Shown here: positions 36,567 to 44,524 of the stretch, one piece after another | Numbering within the stretch: the stretch's first letter is position 1 | Layout of the letters: each line of letters starts with the position of its first letter | Source of the DNA: Streptomyces sp. T12 | GTDB lineage: Bacteria > Actinomycetota > Actinomycetes > Streptomycetales > Streptomycetaceae | Reading direction: 5' to 3' | Assembly (NCBI RefSeq): GCF_028736035.1 | Contig: NZ_CP117866.1 | Span: 7,254,001-7,318,000, forward strand | Length of the DNA: 64,000 bases | Made by a program: the position numbers and the translations under genes | Notes under the pieces: model-generated | What the model was told of the DNA's origin: nothing | Database searches by the model: none | Seen by the model: the letters and a program-made list of their open reading frames with translations, nothing else

Positions 36567-39125
36567 TCACCGCCAGATGGACTTCAGCTGCCACGCCTGC
36601 AGGTGGTTGAGGGTGGCGGTGCCGCCTTCGGCGAAGACCTCGACGCCGGTGCTGGCGGGGTCGGGGAAGATCTGGTCGGTGATGACGGCCTCGCCGTTGC
36701 CGCCGAAGACCTCGACGGAGGACCAGTCGACGAGGATGCGCAGCTTGACCTTGCCGTTCTTGGGCTTCAGGGGTGCGGTCTGGACGCCGGGGAAGGTGCT
36801 GTTGAAGTCGTCGGCGCCGGAGCGGGTGCGGTCGACGTACAGCTCCTGGGTGGTGGTGTCGTAGCCGATGACGGTCTCCTCGCCGCCTGCACCGGTGCGC
36901 ACCTTGAGGCCGAAGCGCTCGGCGTCCTTGAGGGAGAAGGTCGCCTCGATGTCGAGTGCCTTGCCCTTGGCCGCGCGGCTGATCAGGGGCTTGGAGGTGC
37001 TGTTGACGGTGATGCCTGACGCCGTCGCCGGGTGCTGCTGCCGGAGGGATTCCAGGCTGCCCACCGGCTTGCTGGTCAGCCGGACTTGGCCGTCGACGGT
37101 GCGCAGGGCCATCTCCCTCGGAACGCTCTGCGCGCTGCGCCATGGGGAGGTGGGGATGGATTGGCCATAGTCCCAGTTGTTCATCCAGCCGACCATGTAG
37201 CGCTTGCCGCCCGGTGCGTTCTCCCAGGACACGGCCGCGTAGTAGTCCTTGCCGTAGTCGGCCCAGTCGGCGCGCTGTACGACGGACTTGGCGGCGGTGT
37301 CGGCTTCGGTGAACTGGTCGGCCAGGATGTGGCCCCAGCCGGCGTTGTTCATGTCGACGATCTGGATCTGCGCCTTCTTGCCGACGTAGGGGCGCAGGTC
37401 GAAGGACGCCCAGTCCAGGCTCTCGCTGTCGGCGCCGGTGGCGCTGCGGACGACCTCGCCGTCGACGAGCAGGTTGACGGACGTCTCCTGGGAGACGCGC
37501 GGGGCCAAGGCGTCGGACAACATGATGTGGTCGACGTTGAGGTGGCCCCAGCCGCCGCTGTTGTTGTCGACGATCTTGATCTGCGCCTTCTTGCCGGCGA
37601 GTTCGCCGACGTCCCACGAGGCCCAGTTGAGTGCCTCGCCGTCCTTTCCGGTGGAGCTGCGGACGACCTGGCCGTCCACGAGGAGCTCGACGGCGGTGGG
37701 GTTGTCGGAGTCGGCCGGGTGGTTGCCGCCGCCAATGAGGAACTTGATGTACTTCTTGTCGATGGTGAACTCGGGTGAGGTGAGTGTGCCGGTGGTCGAG
37801 TCGCCGTTCAGGAAGGTGTTGACCAGCCCGTCTCCCAGGAATCCGGAGACCTGCCCCTGGTCGGGGAGGGTGCCGGGGGCCGGTGCGGTGCCGAAGGCGT
37901 CTCCGGTCTTCGTCCAGTCGCCGTAGGTGCCGCCTTCGAAGTCGGCGAGTACCGTGCCCTCGGGCGGAGTTCTGTCCATGACGGTTCCGGCCTCGTGCGG
38001 GTGCCGTCCGCCCCCGACCTTGAAGTTCAGGTAGGGGCTGTCCACGGTGAATTCGGGTGAGGTGAGGGTGCCGGTGGCGCCGTCACCGCCGTGGAAGCTG
38101 TTGGCGAGGCCCTTGCCGTCGAAGCCGGTGACCGCCCCCTGCCAGTCCACCGCACCGGTTGCCGGTCCCTGACCGAACGCGGTGCCGGTGGTCGTCCAGG
38201 AACCGAAATTGGCGCCCTCGAAGTCCTGCACCACCGTGCCGGTGGGCGGTGTGTAGGTGCCCTTGTCGTCGGCGGTGAACTTCTTGCCGTCGAAGTCACC
38301 GATGAAGTACTGCGAGCCCGAACCGCCCGCGATACCACCGGGATTGATGTTGACGACCAGGACCCACTTGATGTTGTTCTTGTCTCCGTCGACCGCGAGG
38401 GGGAACAGGTCGGGGCACTCCCACACGCCGCCCGTCGCACCGGCCGGTCCGAACTCGCTCTGGAGCTTCCAGTCCTTGAGGTTCTTGGACGAGTAGAACT
38501 GCACTTTGTGCTCGGCGGACAGAGACACCGTCATCAGCCAGCTCTTGGTCGGCGCGTACCACTGGACCTTGGGGTCGCGGAAGTTGTTGGAGCCGATGTC
38601 GATGACGGGATTGCCCTGGTACTTGGTCCAGGTGCGGCCCCGGTCGGTGCTGTAGGCGAGCGACTGGGCCTGCTTGCCGCCGTTCTTGTAGGCGCTGGTG
38701 TAGATCGCCACCATGGGCGGGTTCTTCTTCGTGCCGAACCCGGTGGTGTTGTTCCAGTCGACGACCGCGCTGCCGGAGAACACCATCTCCTTGTCGTCGT
38801 GCGACAGGGCGAGCGGCAGCTCCTTCCAGTGCACGAGGTCGGTGCTCACCGCGTGCCCCCAGGACATGTCGCCCCAGGAGTTGCCGTTGGGGTTGTACTG
38901 GTAGAAGAGGTGGTACTCGCCCTTGTGGTACACGAGGCCGTTGGGGTCGTTCATCCAGTTCTTCTGCGGAGTGAAGTGGAACTGGGGTCGGTAGGTCTCG
39001 GTGTACGGCGGGGTGTCGGCAGCTACGGCCTGGGGGGCGAGCGGGGCTGCGGACAGGGCGCAGACGGTCGCCACCGCCGCGATCATCCGTATGCGGGCAT
39101 GCCGGGATACGCGTGCAGAGCTCAT
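36567..39125 (-). CDS. Secreted GH32 exo-fructanase (levanase/inulinase type) with a large internal insertion
   Basis: An 852-residue secreted enzyme. Signal peptide ends near AVAADT (residue 36). Catalytic residues: Asp60 (NDPNG), Asp184 (RDP) and Glu236 (ECP). The GH32 core is interrupted at about 297-608 by a Gly/Asp-rich insertion containing two partial repeats (DFEGANFGSW near 301 and DFEGGTYGDW near 395; LVDGQVVRS near 482 and LVDGEVVRS near 553). The core resumes at YYAAVSWENAPGGKRYMVGWMNNWDYG, followed by the beta-sandwich. AGGAG lies 5 bases before the ATG. It should break down levan or inulin outside the cell and feed the importers. Divergent from the set B LacI gene, with operator candidates in between. 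Confidence 0.93.
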   Translation of the reverse strand: MSSARVSRHARIRMIAAVATVCALSAAPLAPQAVAADTPPYTETYRPQFHFTPQKNWMNDPNGLVYHKGEYHLFYQYNPNGNSWGDMSWGHAVSTDLVHWKELPLALSHDDKEMVFSGSAVVDWNNTTGFGTKKNPPMVAIYTSAYKNGGKQAQSLAYSTDRGRTWTKYQGNPVIDIGSNNFRDPKVQWYAPTKSWLMTVSLSAEHKVQFYSSKNLKDWKLQSEFGPAGATGGVWECPDLFPLAVDGDKNNIKWVLVVNINPGGIAGGSGSQYFIGDFDGKKFTADDKGTYTPPTGTVVQDFEGANFGSWTTTGTAFGQGPATGAVDWQGAVTGFDGKGLANSFHGGDGATGTLTSPEFTVDSPYLNFKVGGGRHPHEAGTVMDRTPPEGTVLADFEGGTYGDWTKTGDAFGTAPAPGTLPDQGQVSGFLGDGLVNTFLNGDSTTGTLTSPEFTIDKKYIKFLIGGGNHPADSDNPTAVELLVDGQVVRSSTGKDGEALNWASWDVGELAGKKAQIKIVDNNSGGWGHLNVDHIMLSDALAPRVSQETSVNLLVDGEVVRSATGADSESLDWASFDLRPYVGKKAQIQIVDMNNAGWGHILADQFTEADTAAKSVVQRADWADYGKDYYAAVSWENAPGGKRYMVGWMNNWDYGQSIPTSPWRSAQSVPREMALRTVDGQVRLTSKPVGSLESLRQQHPATASGITVNSTSKPLISRAAKGKALDIEATFSLKDAERFGLKVRTGAGGEETVIGYDTTTQELYVDRTRSGADDFNSTFPGVQTAPLKPKNGKVKLRILVDWSSVEVFGGNGEAVITDQIFPDPASTGVEVFAEGGTATLNHLQAWQLKSIWR

Positions 39126-39251
39126 GGTGTCTCCTAGTCCCGCGGCTCGTCGGCGCAGCACTGACTGCGGCCCCGGCGCGGACGGACCGAAAAGTGACAT
39201 CCCAGCGGCGTCGACGTCCACGCAGCCGACTGGGGTGTCAGCGACGACATA

Positions 39252-39265
39252 TGTCATCGATGACA
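39252..39265. promoter_or_regulatory. Palindromic operator candidate before the secreted GH32
   Basis: TGTCATCGATGACA is a perfect 14-bp palindrome with a central CG, the symmetry LacI-family proteins prefer. It stands 127 bases upstream of the secreted GH32 start. Which of the two LacI proteins binds it cannot be told from sequence. Confidence 0.5.
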
Positions 39266-39514
39266 GCGAGTGCCCGATTATGAAGGGCAATCCGGCCAGT
39301 GCGTCAACGGTGCGGGCGCGATTGCTCCGGGACGGGTCTGCGGTCCGTCGGGCATCGTCGGCGGCCGGCAGCCGCGCCAATGAGCTCCGCCATGGCGGGT
39401 GGGAGTCGGCAACCGTGCAGGTCAGAGCGGTGGTTTGGGTGGCGACCGGCAGGCTTCCGCGGCCTCGTGCGGGACCGAGATCGGCCGCGTTAACGAGTTG
39501 TTTCCGGGGTGTTG

Positions 39515-39589
39515 ACCGGTGGGGCCTCTCGGTGCTTCACTTCCGGAACCGGTACCGAAACCGGTTCCGGGACTGCTTCCGGTACCGGT
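39515..39589. promoter_or_regulatory. Cluster of four ACCGGT boxes upstream of set B LacI
   Basis: ACCGGT starts at 39515, 39548, 39560 and 39584. Two of them form an inverted repeat with 11-bp arms: CCGGAACCGGT (39543-39553) and ACCGGTTCCGG (39560-39570). CCGGTACCGG at 39579-39588 is a further palindrome. The central CG and symmetry fit LacI-family half sites; the position 80-150 bases before the regulator suggests autoregulation and possibly divergent control of the GH32. Confidence 0.55.
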
Positions 39590-39667
39590 TACACGGGTCT
39601 CTGTACGATCGGCCCTTCGGTGCGGGAGGGAAGTCTTCCGCCTCTGCAGGAAGGGAGGGGAGGTGAC

Positions 39668-40675
39668 ATGGGAGTCACTATCGCCGACGTGGCCTCGCGG
39701 GCCGGCGTCAGCAAGACGACGGTCTCGCGGGTGCTGAACGGCAAGGGCGAGATCCACGAGAACACCGTCGTGAAGGTCCGCGAGGCGATCTCGGAGCTCG
39801 GCTATGTGCCGAGCGCCGGGGCAGTGGGGCTCGCACGCGGTACGACACAGATGATCGGCATGCTGGTTCCTGACATGGCCTGGGCCTGGGCCGGCATCGT
39901 GCAGGCGGTCGTCGAAACGCTGGAGGCCGAGGGCTTCGGACTGCGCATGCTGACCGTGAACCGCGGTGAGGAGTCACTGCGCAGGCTGGGCCTGCAGGTC
40001 GCCGCCAAGTCGTTCGACGGTCTGCTGGTGATAGAGCCCGAGGGGGCCCTGGCGGCCATCACGGAGCTGCACGAGGCCGGACTGCCGGTGGTACTGATAG
40101 ATGACCGCTTCCAGCGGCCGGGATTTCCCTATGTGGCCACCACCAATCGGGAGGGCGGTGAGCAGGCGGCGCGCCACCTGCTGGACCTCGGTCGCCGTCG
40201 CCCTCTGGTGGTGACCGGTCCTGATGAGTACGGCTGCACCCGGGAACGGTTGGGCGGCTTCGTCGACGTCTATGCGCAGGCCGGGATCGAGCTCGACCCG
40301 CGCAGCATCATCTGCGGCGACTTCTTGTTCGACAGCAGCCGGGGCGCGGTCGCGCAAGCTCTCGCGGACGGCGTGGAGTTCGACGCGGTCTTCGGGCACA
40401 ACGACCCCTCGGCGGCCGGTGTGCTCGCGGCCTTGCACGAGGCCGGCCTTCGGATTCCGCAGGATGTCGCCGTGGTGGGCTTCGATGACATCGAACTGGC
40501 GTCGTACACCTATCCGGCACTGACCACTGTCCGCCAGCCAATGCGGGAAATGGGTGAGGCAGCGGCGCGTCTGCTGCTCGACCACGTGCGCAGATCGCCG
40601 GAGGCCGCCCCCTCACGCATCATCCCCACCAGCCTCGTGATCCGCGGCTCGACGTTACAGCCGAGCCCGAACTGA
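39668..40675 (+). CDS. LacI-family repressor of set B
   Basis: A 335-residue regulator with the LacI helix-turn-helix at the N terminus (IADVASRAGVSKTTVSRVLNG) and a sugar-sensing domain (DAVFGHNDPSAAGVLAALHEAGL, VVGFDDIELASY). GGGGAGG lies close before the ATG at 39668. It is followed by the set B importer and hydrolase genes on the same strand and faces the secreted GH32 gene. A strong hairpin lies just after its stop. It shares only family-level similarity with the set A regulator, so the two sets may answer to different sugars. Confidence 0.94.
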   Translation: MGVTIADVASRAGVSKTTVSRVLNGKGEIHENTVVKVREAISELGYVPSAGAVGLARGTTQMIGMLVPDMAWAWAGIVQAVVETLEAEGFGLRMLTVNRGEESLRRLGLQVAAKSFDGLLVIEPEGALAAITELHEAGLPVVLIDDRFQRPGFPYVATTNREGGEQAARHLLDLGRRRPLVVTGPDEYGCTRERLGGFVDVYAQAGIELDPRSIICGDFLFDSSRGAVAQALADGVEFDAVFGHNDPSAAGVLAALHEAGLRIPQDVAVVGFDDIELASYTYPALTTVRQPMREMGEAAARLLLDHVRRSPEAAPSRIIPTSLVIRGSTLQPSPN

Positions 40676-40686
40676 CGCGACGTCAT

Positions 40687-40714
40687 CGCGAGGCGCACGT
40701 GATGGCGCCTCGCG
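40687..40714 (+). terminator. Hairpin after set B LacI
   Basis: CGCGAGGCGC and GCGCCTCGCG form a perfect 10-bp stem with an 8-base loop, starting 11 bases after the LacI stop. There is no T run, as is common in Streptomyces. It would separate the regulator from the importer operon. Confidence 0.6.
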
Positions 40715-41077
40715 GTCGTGCGGTGCGTTGCCGGTGACGCACCGCCCCCTCTCCTTGAAACCTCGGCGAACCCCTTCGGACTCGCCATCCTCACATCCCC
40801 TGGCGGCTGTGCCTGAGTTCACGCGGCACCGCCCACATGCACCCTTCGGCTCGCGCGTTCCCGATCCGGGACACCCCAGGACACCGAACGGCGCGCCTGG
40901 CCCACCCCGCCCGGCCTCTACCCACTGCGTCGGATGCTCCAGCCGCGCCCTGCGGCTGACCGCCGAGCCGCTGTCACCGCAGACGGTCCCCACCCGTGCG
41001 CCGGCCCATCCGGGCGTCCGCCCGCTCTCACCCTTAGCCCCCCGCGCCTGTATCGCCCAACGGCAAGGAGCCGCATC
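40715..41077. other. Intergenic region before set B importer
   Basis: 363 bases between the regulator's hairpin and the lipoprotein start. It should contain the set B operon promoter. No ACCGGT box, clear palindrome or gene was found. Confidence 0.4.
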
Positions 41078-42376
41078 ATGCGTATCACCACCCGTCACAC
41101 CGTCAGAACCGTCCAGACCCTGTGCCTCACCGTCACGGCAGCCCTGGTGGCCACCGGCTGCGGCCGGAGCGCCGACTCCGGCGCCGGCAACGACGCGCCC
41201 GCCGAGATAGGCGCGGGCAAGGCCAAGGGGACGGTGGTCATGTGGAACCTGGGTGACATCACACCCGCTCTGAAGGACATGGCCAAGAAGTTCGAGCAGG
41301 AGAACCCGGACGCGACCGTCAAGATCACCTCGGTCCCGTGGGACGCCGCCCACGACAAGCTGACCACCGCCATCGCCGGCGGAAACACACCGGACATGTC
41401 CATGGTCGGGAGCACCTGGATGGCCGAGATGGCCGCCATGAACGCCTTCCAGGCCACCCCGACATCGATCAAGTCGTCGGACTTCTACCCCGGCCAGTGG
41501 GACACCACCAAGTACAAGGACGCCTCCTACGGTGTCCCGTTCACCGCCGACACCACGGTGGTCTACTACCGGACCGACCTCACCGAGAAGGCCGGTATCA
41601 AGGGCGCGCTGGCCGGCGACCGGGAGGGATACCTGAAGGACCTCAAGGCCATCCAGGCCACTGCGGGCAAGCAGAACCCCAAGCTGCGCAATGCCACCGG
41701 GCTGGTGATGGGCTTCAACTCTTGGCTTTTCTGGGTGCCGATGGTGTGGCAGCAGGGCGGTGACATCTACGACGCCACCACCGGGAAGTTCACCTTCGAT
41801 ACGCCCGAGGTCGCCAAGGCGCTGGAGTACTGGGCGAGCGTTCCGAAGCAGGGGTTGGCGCCGACTGACAGGTCGGACAACGTGCAGAACTTCCGGGACG
41901 GGCTGATCGCCACCTACCAGGAGGCCGCGTGGAACGGTGCCAGCCTCCACAAGGACGCCCCGGAGCTGGACGGCAAGTGGAAGACCATGCCGGTGCCGTA
42001 CTCCGAGCAGCCTGCCGGGTTCGCCGGCGGCACCGACCTGGCGGTGTTCAAGGAAGCCAAGAACCCCGACGCGGCATGGAAGTTCGCCCGGTTCCTGACC
42101 GAGCCCGCCAACCTCGCCGCCTATGCCAAGGCCACCGAGGGCCTGCCCCCTTCGCCCCAGGCGTGGTCGGACGCGAAGCTGAGCGCGGACGAGAACATGA
42201 AGCCGTTCGACGAGCAGCTCAAGGTCAGCAAGGCGCAGCCCGCCATCACGACCTGGCAGCAGATCGCCGACGCCATCGACTCCGAACTGGAGAAGCTGGC
42301 CCTGGGCAAGGCCAGCGTCACCGAGGTTCAGAAGGCGCTGCAGTCCAAGGCCACCAGCATCGGCACCGGCCGCTGA
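41078..42376 (+). CDS. Sugar-binding lipoprotein of set B importer
   Basis: A 432-residue solute-binding lipoprotein with signal peptide and lipobox VATGC (Cys28). The mature fold begins KGTVVMWNLGD, and the family features TPDMSMVGSTWMAEM and GGTDLAVFKEAKNPDAAWKFARFLTEP are clear. AAGGAG stands 7 bases before the ATG. It heads the set B operon, followed by two permeases. The ligand may be a gluco- or fructo-oligosaccharide, since GH3 and GH32 genes follow. Confidence 0.93.
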   Translation: MRITTRHTVRTVQTLCLTVTAALVATGCGRSADSGAGNDAPAEIGAGKAKGTVVMWNLGDITPALKDMAKKFEQENPDATVKITSVPWDAAHDKLTTAIAGGNTPDMSMVGSTWMAEMAAMNAFQATPTSIKSSDFYPGQWDTTKYKDASYGVPFTADTTVVYYRTDLTEKAGIKGALAGDREGYLKDLKAIQATAGKQNPKLRNATGLVMGFNSWLFWVPMVWQQGGDIYDATTGKFTFDTPEVAKALEYWASVPKQGLAPTDRSDNVQNFRDGLIATYQEAAWNGASLHKDAPELDGKWKTMPVPYSEQPAGFAGGTDLAVFKEAKNPDAAWKFARFLTEPANLAAYAKATEGLPPSPQAWSDAKLSADENMKPFDEQLKVSKAQPAITTWQQIADAIDSELEKLALGKASVTEVQKALQSKATSIGTGR

Positions 42377-42410
42377 GCGCCACCGCCATGAGCACCCCTC
42401 GCAGGGACGG

Positions 42411-43397
42411 ATGACATCCATGTCCACGGAAACGCTCCCCGGGTGGGGCGACACCGACAAGCAGAGCACCGCGGGGCCGCAGCGGAGTGCCGGACGCCGG
42501 CGCTCCCCGCGCCGGGGCATGGCGCGCGGCAGGCAGGCCCGGGCCGCCTGGATCCTGGCCGCGCCCTTCCTCGCGCTGTTCGCGGCCTTCATGCTGCTGC
42601 CGTTGGTCTGGTCGCTGCTGATGAGCCTGACCGACACTAGTAGCGCCGACCTGCGCACACCCCTGAACGTGTCGTTCATCGGTTTCGACAACTACGTGCG
42701 GCTCTTCCAGGACGATCAGTTCTTCACGGCCCTGCGCAACACGGCCGTGTTCGTCCTGGTGGCCCTGCCCCTGACGCTCGCCGCCGGGCTTGCCGCAGCG
42801 GTCGCACTCAACAGCGGCATCCAACGCTTCCGGGCCGTCTTCCGGGTCGGCTTCTACCTGCCGGTGATCACCAGCATCGTGGCCGTCGCCGTGGTGTGGA
42901 AGACGCTCCTCGAACCCCGCGCGGGACTGGTGAACCTCGTCCTGGGCTGGTTCGGGATCGACGGCCCGGCCTGGCTGGCGGACACCCGCTTCGCCCTGCC
43001 CGTCATGATCGTGATGGCGGTGTGGCGCAACCTCGGCACGGTCATGATCATCATGCTGGCGGGTCTGCAGTCCGTCCCCCAGTCGCTGATGGAGGCGGCA
43101 GAACTCGACGGCGCCGGGCCCTGGCAGCGGTTCTGGCGGGTCACCTTCCCGCTGCTGCGTCCCGCCCTGCTGCTGACCGCCGTCACCACGGGCATCGGCT
43201 ACCTGCAGTTCTTCGACGAACCGTTCGTGATGACCGACGGCGGACCGCTGGACTCCACCCTGTCGGCCACGTTGTACGCCTACAAACAGTTTGGCAACGG
43301 CAATTACGAGATGGCGTCGGCCGCCAGCTACGTCATCTTCGTCCTCATCGTGGCGCTGACCGTGCTGCAGTTCCGCGTGCTGCGAGACAAGGACTGA
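42411..43397 (+). CDS. Carbohydrate ABC importer permease, MalF type (set B)
   Basis: A 328-residue permease with a charged N terminus, six hydrophobic segments and an EAA loop (MEAAELDGAGPWQRFWRVTFP). It follows the lipoprotein by 34 bases and precedes the second permease by 6. Two in-frame ATGs (42411 and 42420) are possible; the AGGGA site is close to the first and far from the second, so the start is uncertain by three residues. Confidence 0.92.
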   Translation: MTSMSTETLPGWGDTDKQSTAGPQRSAGRRRSPRRGMARGRQARAAWILAAPFLALFAAFMLLPLVWSLLMSLTDTSSADLRTPLNVSFIGFDNYVRLFQDDQFFTALRNTAVFVLVALPLTLAAGLAAAVALNSGIQRFRAVFRVGFYLPVITSIVAVAVVWKTLLEPRAGLVNLVLGWFGIDGPAWLADTRFALPVMIVMAVWRNLGTVMIIMLAGLQSVPQSLMEAAELDGAGPWQRFWRVTFPLLRPALLLTAVTTGIGYLQFFDEPFVMTDGGPLDSTLSATLYAYKQFGNGNYEMASAASYVIFVLIVALTVLQFRVLRDKD

Positions 43398-43403
43398 CGC
43401 CCC

Positions 43404-44291
43404 ATGAGCACCCTCTCCACTCTCCCCACGGCACAGCCGGGCACGGACCGCATCCTCAGGCGCCGCCGCATCCGCCGGACCTGGGGCCGGCCCTGGCTGT
43501 ATCTGCCGCTCGCCGGCGCCCTGCTGTTGATGATCGCGCCGTTCCTGTGGATGCTGTCCGGGTCGTTCAAACCCGAGGCCGACATCCGCAGGGTCCCGCC
43601 CGTCCTGATACCTACGGCGCCCACGACCGCCAACTACGGTGAGCTGTTCAGCACGCTCGACTTCACGAGCATGTTCGCCAACTCCGTGATCGTGGCCCTC
43701 GCCGTCACCGCGGGCAACCTGATCTTCTGCTCGATGCTCGGATACGCCCTGGCCAAGCTGGAGTTCCGCGGACAGCGCGCCGTGTTCCTGCTGGTCATGG
43801 GGACGCTCATGATCCCCGGCCTGGTCACCTTCGTACCCCTGTACGTGCTGGTGTCCAACATGCAGCTGACCGGGTCCATGCTCGGGCTGATCCTGCCGTT
43901 CCTGGCCGGACCCTTCGGGGTGTTCCTGATGCGGCAGTTCATCTCCACCCTGCCCGACGAACTCATCGACGCCGCCCGCGTCGACGGCTGCCGCGAACTG
44001 GCCATCTTCGCGAAGATCATCCTGCCGCTGACCAAGCCGGCCCTCGCCACCCTCGGGATCATCACCTTCCTCGGCTCCTGGAACAACTTCCTGTGGCCCC
44101 TGGTCGTGGCCCAGAACGAGAGCCAGTACACCCTCCCCGTCGGCCTCGCCCTGGCCAGCAGCGGACAGTCCTTCACCCGCTTCGGCATCCTGCTCGCCGG
44201 TGCCGTGGTCGTCCTGCTGCCGGTGATGATCGTCTTCCTGCTCTTCCAGCGCCAGTTCGTGGCGGGCATCGCCACCACCGGCCTGAAGTGA
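43404..44291 (+). CDS. Carbohydrate ABC importer permease, MalG type (set B)
   Basis: A 295-residue permease with six hydrophobic segments and an EAA-type loop (IDAARVDGCRELAIFAKIILP). It starts 6 bases after the partner permease. No ATP-binding subunit gene follows; as in set A, a shared MsiK-type ATPase elsewhere is expected to energise it. Confidence 0.93.
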   Translation: MSTLSTLPTAQPGTDRILRRRRIRRTWGRPWLYLPLAGALLLMIAPFLWMLSGSFKPEADIRRVPPVLIPTAPTTANYGELFSTLDFTSMFANSVIVALAVTAGNLIFCSMLGYALAKLEFRGQRAVFLLVMGTLMIPGLVTFVPLYVLVSNMQLTGSMLGLILPFLAGPFGVFLMRQFISTLPDELIDAARVDGCRELAIFAKIILPLTKPALATLGIITFLGSWNNFLWPLVVAQNESQYTLPVGLALASSGQSFTRFGILLAGAVVVLLPVMIVFLLFQRQFVAGIATTGLK

Positions 44292-44524
44292 CACCCCGGC
44301 TTCCACCCCGTCGCCCACTGCCGCACCGGTCCCGCCCGGAGCGGCGGGCCGGCGGCGCGCGAGCCCCGCTGCGGCAGGCGGCAGCGTCCCTGCGACGCAG
44401 CGCCGTCGACCGCGGCGGCCACACGGCCGACACATCCGGCACAAGAACGTCGCACTCCCGCGACCAGCCCGCCGTCGGCAATCAACTCTCTGACCTGTGA
44501 CGACTCATCACTTGGAGACCATAA

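Larger units (their letters stand above)
39126..39667. other. Divergent control region of secreted GH32 and set B LacI
   Basis: 542 bases without a gene between two divergent starts. It holds a perfect 14-bp palindrome (39252-39265) and a cluster of four ACCGGT boxes (39515-39589), each described separately. A TTGACC at 39513 could be a -35 element for the LacI gene. Confidence 0.6.
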
